The notes beneath the pieces are model-generated. The model saw only the letters and a program-made list of their open reading frames with translations, ran no database searches and was not told the origin of the DNA. A stretch of 11,086 bases of DNA. Origin: an uncultured Treponema sp. (GTDB taxonomy: Bacteria; Spirochaetota; Spirochaetia; Treponematales; Treponemataceae). Below, in pieces: positions 1 through 5,670 of this stretch. The position numbers and the translations under genes are program-made. The DNA lies in contig CAMJAJ010000017.1 in NCBI GenBank assembly GCA_946403565.1, forward strand, positions 1-11,086, written 5' to 3'. Positions within the stretch are counted from its first letter, which is position 1, and every line of letters starts with the position of its first letter.

Positions 1-728
1 CCGCCGCTTCCTCCAGCTCCACGGCGATAGCGAGGGCCGCAGACCTGATACGGGGCGGCGTGAGCGATGCGGTGGTCGTGGGAGGGATGGACATCGTGTC
101 CGACCTGGAGCTGCTGGGCTTTGATTCCATGGAATGCATTGCCCCGTCGCCGACGAACCCCTTCAGCGGGAACCGCTCCGGCATCAGCCTGGGGGAGGCG
201 GCCGCGTTCTTTGTCCTTTCCCGGGATATGCTTGTCCCGGACGACCCCGCCGTCGTGCTTGCGGGCTACGGGGAGTCGGCGGACGCCTTCCATGTCACCT
301 CGCCCGACCCAAAGGCGACCGGGGCAATGGCCGCGATGCGGCAGGCCCTCGCGTCCGCCGGAATAGGGCCGGAGCAGGTGGACTATGTGAACCTGCACGG
401 GACCGGTACCCGGCCGGGGGATGCCATGGAGGCCCGTGCGGTCTCCACCGTGTTCGGCCCTGATGTCCCCTGCAGCGCGACGAAGTCCGTGACCGGACAT
501 ACTCTGGGGGCGGCGGGAGCCGTGGCGGCGGCGGTCTGCTACGAGGCGCTCGTGCGGAATGCCATTCCGGCCCAGGCCTGGGACGGACAGTACGACGGAA
601 GCCTCCCTCCGATACGGATAGCGGGGGCTGGCGCTTCCCAGGAGGGGCGAAGGCCGCTCCGCTACTGCATGAGCAATTCATTTGGATTTGGCGGCGTGAA
701 CGTGTCGCTGATTTTTCATAAGGATTAA
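1..728 (+). CDS. Beta-ketoacyl-ACP synthase, ApeO-like (5' partial), apparently lacking the active-site Cys
   Basis: This is the C-terminal part of a FabF/FabB-type ketosynthase, about 241 codons, open to the left edge in frame 3. The thiolase-fold landmarks are in order: the nucleophile-elbow helix ending in VVVGGMD, the NPFSGNRSG..LGEAAA segment, HGTGT (His codon 396-398), TKSVTGHTLGAAGA (Lys 483-485, His 498-500) and the C-terminal FGFGG loop. The wording matches, from memory, the ketosynthase that stands before the ApeP dehydratase in aryl polyene clusters. The family nucleophile Cys lies 20 residues before the Asp preceding VVVGG. Here that codon is GCT (Ala, 6-8), followed by four serines. 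Both His and the Lys remain, so the protein could be a chain-length factor or decarboxylase-like partner instead of a condensing enzyme. The next gene starts 1 nt after its stop, so it is part of the same operon. The family call is firm; the catalytic status is inferred from an ungapped motif alignment. Confidence 0.9.
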   Translation, partial: AASSSSTAIARAADLIRGGVSDAVVVGGMDIVSDLELLGFDSMECIAPSPTNPFSGNRSGISLGEAAAFFVLSRDMLVPDDPAVVLAGYGESADAFHVTSPDPKATGAMAAMRQALASAGIGPEQVDYVNLHGTGTRPGDAMEARAVSTVFGPDVPCSATKSVTGHTLGAAGAVAAAVCYEALVRNAIPAQAWDGQYDGSLPPIRIAGAGASQEGRRPLRYCMSNSFGFGGVNVSLIFHKD

Positions 729-729
729 G

Positions 730-1248
730 ATGATGGATGAAGCTAGGAGCGTCGGGACGGCGACCGTCCCGCAGTACATTCCAACGGAAAAGCTTATCTC
801 GCTCGTTCCCCACCGGGGAAAGATGTTCCTCCTGAGCCGGGTGACCTCCTATGACGTTCGGAAGAACAGCATCGTCGCGGAGTACGACATTACGGAATCA
901 TGCATCCTCTACGACGATGAGCTTGGAGGCGTTCCCGCCTGGGCAGGATTTGAGATGATGGCGCAGAGCATCTCCGCCCTGTGCACGATACAGCAGATCT
1001 GCAGCGGAGGGGCGGATTCGGCCGTTCCTGGCGTCATACTGAGCGTGAACGGTTTCAGCTCGCGGGCCTGCGCCATCAGCGCGGGCAAGACCGTTGAGCT
1101 GAAGGTGTGCGAGAGCTACCGGGCCGACAACGTGTGCCGCTACGATTGCCAGATGTACGAGCGGGGCGGGGACGAGCCTTTGGCTGACGCCGCGATCACC
1201 GTGATGGGAATCGAGGACATGCGTTCATTCTTTAGCAGCTTGGAGTAG
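730..1248 (+). CDS. ApeP-like hot-dog 3-hydroxyacyl-ACP dehydratase
   Basis: This 172-residue protein is a single hot-dog domain, the usual size for ApeP/FabZ-like dehydratases. VPHRGKMFLL (His28) corresponds to the PHR catalytic-histidine motif of FabZ. VPAWAGFEMMAQSISAL (Glu75) is the central-helix signature of the ApeP branch, where FabZ has PGVL..EALAQ. These enzymes remove water from 3-hydroxyacyl-ACP to give the trans-2-enoyl form, here presumably once per polyene extension cycle. In characterised APE systems ApeP works together with a second dehydratase, ApeI, which is not in this window. The gene begins 1 nt after the ketosynthase stop, with AAGGA five bases before the ATG; a second ATG follows immediately, so the start could be one codon later. 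Function is assigned from motifs and operon position. Confidence 0.85.
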   Translation: MMDEARSVGTATVPQYIPTEKLISLVPHRGKMFLLSRVTSYDVRKNSIVAEYDITESCILYDDELGGVPAWAGFEMMAQSISALCTIQQICSGGADSAVPGVILSVNGFSSRACAISAGKTVELKVCESYRADNVCRYDCQMYERGGDEPLADAAITVMGIEDMRSFFSSLE

Positions 1249-1254
1249 ACGGGT

Positions 1255-1980
1255 ATGGATATGAAGAAGGTTTTGGTGACGGGGGCCAGCGGCGGAATCG
1301 GCAGGGCCGTGGCCGTGGCTGCCGCGGAGGCGGGCTACTACGTCATAGCGCATTACAGGCAGGGGCAGGACCGTGCCAAGGAGACCCTGGACCTCGTGCA
1401 GGCCGCGGGCGGTCAGGGCGAGCTGGTCCAGTTTGACGTGACCGACAGGGAGGCCTGCCGGCAGGCCCTGGACGGCATTACCGAGCGGCACGGGGCCCTG
1501 TGGGGTGTCGTGAGCAACGCCGGGGTCAGCCGGGACAACACCTTCCCGGGACTCAGTGGCGAGGACTGGGACTATGTCGTGCACACGAACCTGGACAGTT
1601 TTTTCAACGTGGTGCAGCCCCTCACCATGCCGATGTGCCGCAAGAAGCGGGGGCGGATCATCGTCATCTCGTCCGTGAGCGGAATCATGGGAAACCGGGG
1701 GCAGACGAACTACTCCGCCTCCAAGGCGGGCCTGATCGGGGCGGCCAAGGCCCTCGCGGTGGAGCTTGCCAGCAGGAGCATCACCGTGAACGCCATTGCT
1801 CCGGGAATCATAGAGACGGACATGATACAGGATGCCCCGATTGACGAGATTCTGAAGGCCGTTCCCATGCGGCGGGTCGGACGGCCGGAGGAGGTGGCCG
1901 CGCTGGCGGTGTTCCTCCTGTCGGAGGCTGCCGGGTATATTACGAGGCAGGTCATTTCTGTGAACGGGGGTATCGTATGA
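1255..1980 (+). CDS. fabG: 3-oxoacyl-ACP reductase, FabG/ApeQ-like (SDR)
   Basis: This is a classical short-chain dehydrogenase/reductase of 241 residues, the usual FabG length. It has the NAD(P)-binding TGASGGIG at residues 9-16, SNAG at 87-90, and the catalytic tetrad Asn112, Ser140, Tyr153 and Lys157 in the ISSVSG..YSASK context. The FabG hallmarks TVNAIAPGIIETDM and a C-terminal VNGG are also present. It should reduce 3-oxoacyl-ACP to 3-hydroxyacyl-ACP with NADPH, feeding the dehydratase encoded just upstream. It lies between the ApeP-like dehydratase and the ApeR-like ketosynthase, the place held by apeQ, so it is more likely the pathway-dedicated ketoreductase than the housekeeping fabG. 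The start at 1255 is chosen for GGAG nine bases upstream; Met3 at 1261 is an alternative. The stop overlaps the next start as ATGA. Confidence 0.93.
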   Translation: MDMKKVLVTGASGGIGRAVAVAAAEAGYYVIAHYRQGQDRAKETLDLVQAAGGQGELVQFDVTDREACRQALDGITERHGALWGVVSNAGVSRDNTFPGLSGEDWDYVVHTNLDSFFNVVQPLTMPMCRKKRGRIIVISSVSGIMGNRGQTNYSASKAGLIGAAKALAVELASRSITVNAIAPGIIETDMIQDAPIDEILKAVPMRRVGRPEEVAALAVFLLSEAAGYITRQVISVNGGIV

Positions 1981-3251
1981 GTGGACAGGAATTCAGGAGG
2001 CATGACGGAAGGAGGCGCGTCGTCGTGACGGGCGGCGGCATAATCAGCGCGCTCGGTGACAGCTGGGACGTGGCGCTGCAGAACCTGAAGGCGGGCAAGA
2101 ACTTCATCAAGTACATGAAGGAATGGGACAAGTACGAGCGGATGAACACGCGGCTTGCCTGCCCGTACGAGGGAACGTTCCCCGAATATCCCCGCAAGAA
2201 GATACGCGGCATGGGGCGGGTCGCCCGCCTTTCCCTCGAGGCAACGGAGCATGCCCTTGACATGGCGAAGCTGAAAGGCGAGGACGGCCAGGTGCTGGAG
2301 GAGCTGCACAACGGAAGGACCGGCGTGGCCTACGGGTCCTGCATGGGAAGCACGGAATCCGTCGTGGAGCTCTATTCAATAGAGCTGGACAACTGCTCGT
2401 CCAAGATAAACTCGCAGACCTATATCAAGGGGATGCCCCAGACCTGCCTGTGCAACCTGAGCGTGTTCTATTCCCTGCGGGGCCGCATGATCACGACGAA
2501 CTCCGCCTGCACGTCGGCCAGCCAGGCGATAGGTTTTGCATACGAGGCCATCGCCGCCGGAATGCAGGACATCATGATCGCGGGCGGGGCAGAGGAGCTG
2601 GTCGCTCCCGACGCGGCCGTGTTCGATGCCCTCGGGGCCACCGCCTGCCTGAACGATAAGCCCGGCCTGGAGCCCAAGCCGTTCGACAAGGACCGGGACG
2701 GACTGGTCATCGGGGAAGGGGCGGGCACGCTCATCCTGGAGGACATGGAGCATGCCGTCGCCCGCGGCGCGCCCATCATCGCGGAGGTCGCTGGATATGG
2801 GACGAATGCGGACGGCACCCATGTCACCAACCCGAACCCCGACACCATGGCCCGCTGCATGGAGCTTGCCCTGGAGGACGCGGGGATAGGCCAGGCGGAC
2901 ATAGCCTATGTGAACGCGCACGGCACTTCCACCGTCACGGGTGACATCGCCGAATCCAAGGCGACCTACAAGGTGTTCGGCAGGCCGGTGCCGATTAGCT
3001 CCACGAAGAGCTACATAGGCCATACGCTGGGAGCCTGCGGGAGCATCGAAGCCTGGATTGCCATAAACATGATGAACTGCTCCTGGTTCCATCCCAACCT
3101 GAATCTGACCGAGGTGGACCCGAACTGCGCCCCGCTCGGCTATATCATGGGCAATGGACTGGAGCTGTCGGCGGACTACGTCATGTCCAACAACTTTGCT
3201 TTCGGCGGAATCAATACTTCGCTCGTCTTCAAGCGGACCACGGGCTGCTGA
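1977..3251 (+). CDS. Beta-ketoacyl-ACP synthase, FabF/ApeR-like
   Basis: This is a complete 424-residue KAS II-type condensing enzyme. Nucleophile Cys178 sits in TNSACTSASQAIG. The remaining catalytic residues are His315 (NAHGTST), Lys344 (SSTKSYIGHT) and His349, followed by the FAFGG loop at 407-411. The N-terminal signature (FIKYMKEWDKYE..NTRLA, then YPRKKIRGMGRV at 71-82) and a conserved SWFHPNLNLTEVDP stretch match, from memory, the ApeR branch of aryl polyene clusters more than housekeeping FabF. It would carry out decarboxylative condensation of malonyl-ACP with an acyl-enzyme. The start overlaps the fabG stop by 4 nt (ATGA), which implies translational coupling. It is the last gene of the operon, with two hairpins directly after its stop. 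The enzyme class is very secure; the APE role depends on gene order and similarity recalled without a search. Confidence 0.93.
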   Translation: MSGQEFRRHDGRRRVVVTGGGIISALGDSWDVALQNLKAGKNFIKYMKEWDKYERMNTRLACPYEGTFPEYPRKKIRGMGRVARLSLEATEHALDMAKLKGEDGQVLEELHNGRTGVAYGSCMGSTESVVELYSIELDNCSSKINSQTYIKGMPQTCLCNLSVFYSLRGRMITTNSACTSASQAIGFAYEAIAAGMQDIMIAGGAEELVAPDAAVFDALGATACLNDKPGLEPKPFDKDRDGLVIGEGAGTLILEDMEHAVARGAPIIAEVAGYGTNADGTHVTNPNPDTMARCMELALEDAGIGQADIAYVNAHGTSTVTGDIAESKATYKVFGRPVPISSTKSYIGHTLGACGSIEAWIAINMMNCSWFHPNLNLTEVDPNCAPLGYIMGNGLELSADYVMSNNFAFGGINTSLVFKRTTGC

Positions 3252-3279
3252 AATTCCCGGCGTGCAGCTGCATCCCTTT

Positions 3280-3298
3280 CAGCCGCCTCTTGCGGCTG
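3280..3298 (+). terminator. Hairpin after the ketosynthase operon, possible terminator
   Basis: There is a perfect 7-bp stem (cagccgc with gcggctg) around the 5-nt loop ctctt, starting 28 nt after the ApeR-like stop. No T-run follows, only a short pyrimidine-rich stretch, so it is not a textbook intrinsic terminator. It may act together with the stronger inverted repeat 9 nt downstream. Confidence 0.4.
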
Positions 3299-3307
3299 AC
3301 TCTCTGA

Positions 3308-3342
3308 GCCAGTTGCAAAAGTGACCGACTTTTGCAACTGGC
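3308..3342. repeat. Perfect 15-bp inverted repeat, 5-nt loop
   Basis: The arms 3308-3322 and 3328-3342 are exact reverse complements, separated by gaccg. The symmetry means the same hairpin forms in RNA from either strand. It lies between the operon end and the promoter of the OLD-family gene, so a bidirectional terminator or transcript-end stabiliser is the simplest reading. There is no uninterrupted T-tract after it (ctctctccttt follows). It could also be a copy of a dispersed genomic repeat or an operator, since it ends 8 bp before the -35 box. Confidence 0.75.
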
Positions 3343-3350
3343 CTCTCTCC

Positions 3351-3379
3351 TTTACAAATGCGGGGGCGTGCCGTATACT
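3351..3379 (+). promoter_or_regulatory. Near-consensus sigma-70 promoter for the OLD-family gene
   Basis: TTTACA (3351-3356) and TATACT (3374-3379) are separated by exactly 17 bp, and each differs from consensus by one base. Standard -7 to +1 spacing puts the transcription start at 3386, the A of an ATG in frame with the OLD-family gene. The downstream gene therefore seems to be transcribed separately from the ketosynthase operon. Confidence 0.65.
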
Positions 3380-3385
3380 GGTGGT

Positions 3386-4957
3386 ATGGTGCACGTTCCC
3401 GTAAAGGTCAAGATGCCCTTCCTCTGGGGCAGGGCCGTTTTCAAGAAGGATGATTGGCGGAATATCAATCTCGTGGTCGGCCCCAACGGGTCGGGCAAGA
3501 CCCTGCTGGTGGAGTCCATTGCCAAGGAGTTCGCCGCTGCGGGCTATTCCGTCAAGTTCTTCCGCGCGGACGAAGGCGAGGCCAGGGAGGCGCTTGCCAT
3601 CGTGCAGGGCAACGAGGCCGTCCGTCAGAAGATACAGCTCGTGCTTTCCAGCATGTTCGGCAAGACCATCGTGTTCAAGCAGGGGGAAGGCGGCTCCTAC
3701 ATCCCCGTCGTCGTGAACCGCGCCTGGAACGTCGAGTACGACCTGGAAGAGGTTGAGTGCCACGGCCTGCGGGAGATCATAACCCTCCTGTCCGCCCTGT
3801 ACGCCAACACGGGCAACAGCTGCCTTGTCTTTGACGAGCCGGAGCTGCACCTGCACCCGCAGTTCCAGCAGTTCTTTGCCGAGGAACTGAGGCGGGTGTC
3901 CGCCCGGCATCCCAAGCGGATGTATTTCGTGATTACCCACTCCCCCTTTTTCATCGACCTGCGTTTTCCCGAGGAACTGCTCGGGGTGCTGGTCTGCCAT
4001 ACGAACCGGGAGCCGATGCACATAGAGTCGCTCGGCCGCCGCGACGAGGACCTTCTGGGCCGCTTCCTGCCCCGGTTCAACAGCTATCACAAGCAGTTCT
4101 TTTTCTCCGACAGGCAGATCTTCGTGGAGGGCTACACCGACCAGCAGGTGTTCGCGAGCCTGCTGCCGTACCTGCACACGGAACTCGGGGTCGCGGGGAC
4201 GGGCATCATAGACGTGGGCGGCAAGGACGAGCTGGGGGTATTCTGCAAGGTGTGCGCCCTGCTCGGCACGGACAGCCGCATCATCACCGACCTGGACTCG
4301 CTGTTCGGGGGCAAGCTGCGTGACGTGTTCTGCTCCGATGTCCGTTCGGCCCAGTGGCTGGAACGCCAGGAGGAGCGGCAGCTGCCCTTTTATCGGAGCA
4401 TCTTCACGGAGCGGGAGATGGGGACCAAGATCACGCTGGAAAAGCTCATATCCCGTCTGGAGCGGTACCTGGCGGTCATAGGCCGCGCCCTCTGCGCCGT
4501 TCCCGGCTCTGCGTCCGAGTCTCCGCTGCCTGCCGGTCCGCTGGAAACGGAGATTGCGCTCCTGGTGGAACGGCTGGACGCGCTGGACCAGAAACATTCC
4601 CGGGCGGAAAACGTGGACACCTTCAAGACCGTCGTGCTGCAGGGCGTGATGGCGGAAGGCCCCCTCCAGGCCCAGCTGGAGAAGCACCTGAGCGCGTCGG
4701 TCGCCGATGCCCTGCCCAAGGTCAGGAACCTCTTCAACCTCATCCTTGCCGCCGCATCTGCCGCAGGGGTCTACATACTCCCCTTGGGGTGCATCGAGCA
4801 CTACTATACCCAGTCGTCCGTCCGCTACATGCCGGTCGCGGGCAAGGACCGCCTCTTCCACATGGAGCGCAAGCACCTGCTCAATGCCGACCCCGAATCC
4901 GTGCGCAGGGAATACGCCTCCCTCCTTTCCATACTGGAGTCCGCCTGCGCCAGGTAG
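3386..4957 (+). CDS. OLD-family ATP-dependent endonuclease (AAA ATPase plus TOPRIM)
   Basis: The protein has 523 residues from Met at 3386. The ABC-type ATPase half shows Walker A GPNGSGKT (32-39), Walker B LVFDEPELHLHP (Asp150, Glu151) and a switch histidine in VITHSP (His185). The second half has the TOPRIM acidic motifs of OLD nucleases: VEGYTD (Glu248), TDLDSLFGG (Asp302, Asp304) and a late LPLGCIEHYY (Glu471). A variable insert of about 150 residues lies between the last two. OLD proteins couple ATP hydrolysis to DNA cleavage or nicking, and several act in phage defence. No UvrD-like helicase partner follows, so it resembles a stand-alone class 1 OLD. The start is uncertain. ATG 3386 coincides with the predicted transcription start and has no Shine-Dalgarno; ATG 3413 has AAAGG five bases upstream but would trim the first beta strand. 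An upstream TTG lies inside the hairpin and is unlikely. Confidence 0.85.
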   Translation: MVHVPVKVKMPFLWGRAVFKKDDWRNINLVVGPNGSGKTLLVESIAKEFAAAGYSVKFFRADEGEAREALAIVQGNEAVRQKIQLVLSSMFGKTIVFKQGEGGSYIPVVVNRAWNVEYDLEEVECHGLREIITLLSALYANTGNSCLVFDEPELHLHPQFQQFFAEELRRVSARHPKRMYFVITHSPFFIDLRFPEELLGVLVCHTNREPMHIESLGRRDEDLLGRFLPRFNSYHKQFFFSDRQIFVEGYTDQQVFASLLPYLHTELGVAGTGIIDVGGKDELGVFCKVCALLGTDSRIITDLDSLFGGKLRDVFCSDVRSAQWLERQEERQLPFYRSIFTEREMGTKITLEKLISRLERYLAVIGRALCAVPGSASESPLPAGPLETEIALLVERLDALDQKHSRAENVDTFKTVVLQGVMAEGPLQAQLEKHLSASVADALPKVRNLFNLILAAASAAGVYILPLGCIEHYYTQSSVRYMPVAGKDRLFHMERKHLLNADPESVRREYASLLSILESACAR

Positions 4958-4998
4958 GCGGCAAAGTAGTGCGATTTTTTTGTTTTTTGTGTAACCAG

Positions 4999-5028
4999 TT
5001 TCCATTTCGTTGTTTTGGTATATAGAAT
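4999..5028 (+). promoter_or_regulatory. Probable promoter upstream of the histidine phosphatase leader
   Basis: An AT-rich patch in GC-rich surroundings contains TTTCCA (4999-5004), an 18-bp spacer and TAGAAT (5023-5028). An overlapping TATATA at 5019-5024 is an alternative -10. It is the only promoter-like sequence between the OLD-family gene and the phosphatase. It would start RNA near 5035, before the intrinsic terminator at 5053. Confidence 0.4.
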
Positions 5029-5052
5029 GGCACGGATGAAACTCCTTGAAAC

Positions 5053-5089
5053 CGGCTGCAGGATGGGCAAACCTGCGGCCGTTTTTTTT
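5053..5089 (+). terminator. Strong intrinsic terminator in the phosphatase leader
   Basis: A 10-bp GC-rich stem (cggctgcagg with cctgcggccg, one G-U pair) with a 9-nt loop is followed at once by eight T. This is a textbook rho-independent terminator. It either ends the OLD-family transcript about 100 nt after its stop, or serves as an attenuator between the promoter at 4999-5028 and the gene at 5122. Only 32 nt separate the T-run from the next start codon, too little for another complete promoter. Confidence 0.85.
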
Positions 5090-5121
5090 GCCATATCTGC
5101 TGGACGGAGGTCGGGTAGGAC

Positions 5122-5670
5122 ATGCTGTATATAATGAGGCACGGAAAGACGGACTGGAACGCGATGTATAAGCTGCAGGGGCGCACGGACATACCGCTCA
5201 ACGAAGAGGGGAGGCGCATGGCTGCGTCCGCCCGGGAACAATACAGGGGCATCCATTTTGACGTATGTTACTGTTCCCCCCTGGTCAGGGCAAGGGAGAC
5301 CGCCGGAATTTTTCTTGAGGGGTCTGGCGTCCCCATCGTATACGACGAGCGGCTCAAGGAGATGTGCTTCGGCATATACGAGGGCTGCGAGCACATCTTT
5401 GAGAAGCCCCATCTGCCCATCTACACCTTCTTCAAGGACCCCGCGCACTACAGGGGAGTTGAGGGGGGCGAGACGTTTGACGAGCTGTTTGCCAGGACGG
5501 GTGCTTTCCTGCGGGAGGTCGTCGACCCCCTCCTTGAGCAGGGGAAGGACGTCCTTGTCGTGGGGCACGGGGCCATGAATTCCAGCATCGTCTGCCAGGT
5601 CCGGGGACTGCCGTTGGACCGCTTCTGGGATGCCGGAATAGAGAACTGCCGCCTGATGCTGCTAAAGTAG
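5122..5670 (+). CDS. Histidine phosphatase family protein (phosphoglycerate mutase-like)
   Basis: This 182-residue protein covers a complete single-domain histidine phosphatase. The phospho-acceptor motif is MRHGKTDWN (Arg6, His7). SPLVRARETA supplies Arg56, LKEMCFGIYEG holds the likely acid/base Glu80, and VVGHG gives the second histidine, His149. These enzymes move phosphate through a phospho-His7 intermediate; the short form covers PhoE-like phosphatases, GpmB-like proteins and alpha-ribazole phosphatase (CobC), which cannot be separated by sight. No cobalamin or glycolysis genes are nearby to narrow the substrate. GGAGG lies 11 bases before the ATG, with AGGAC closer. The gene is preceded by a promoter and a strong terminator, suggesting attenuation, and its last 9 nt overlap the end of the convergent hydrolase gene. 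Confidence 0.9.
   Translation: MLYIMRHGKTDWNAMYKLQGRTDIPLNEEGRRMAASAREQYRGIHFDVCYCSPLVRARETAGIFLEGSGVPIVYDERLKEMCFGIYEGCEHIFEKPHLPIYTFFKDPAHYRGVEGGETFDELFARTGAFLREVVDPLLEQGKDVLVVGHGAMNSSIVCQVRGLPLDRFWDAGIENCRLMLLK

Noticed and set aside
3332..3385. TTG start extending the OLD-family protein by 18 residues
   Set aside because: The TTG lies inside the right arm of the 15-bp hairpin and upstream of the predicted promoter's start site, with no Shine-Dalgarno.
4941..4961. 8-bp hairpin over the stop codon of the OLD-family gene as its terminator
   Set aside because: The T-rich stretch begins about 13 nt after the stem, too far for an intrinsic terminator, and a much better one lies at 5053-5089.
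3176..5005. A 609-codon open frame on the minus strand opposite the OLD-family gene
   Set aside because: Its product is low-complexity and shows no family motif, while the plus strand carries clear Walker and TOPRIM motifs. Long antisense frames are common in GC-rich genes because stop codons are rare there.
5029..5121. Known metabolite riboswitch before the histidine phosphatase
   Set aside because: The GGGCAAACC stretch looked like part of a cyclic-di-GMP or cobalamin motif, but it only forms the terminator loop and arm. No other conserved aptamer elements are present.
5036..5134. A 32-codon frame in the phosphatase leader as a real gene
   Set aside because: It has no ribosome site and no recognisable product; kept only as a possible leader peptide in the attenuation finding.
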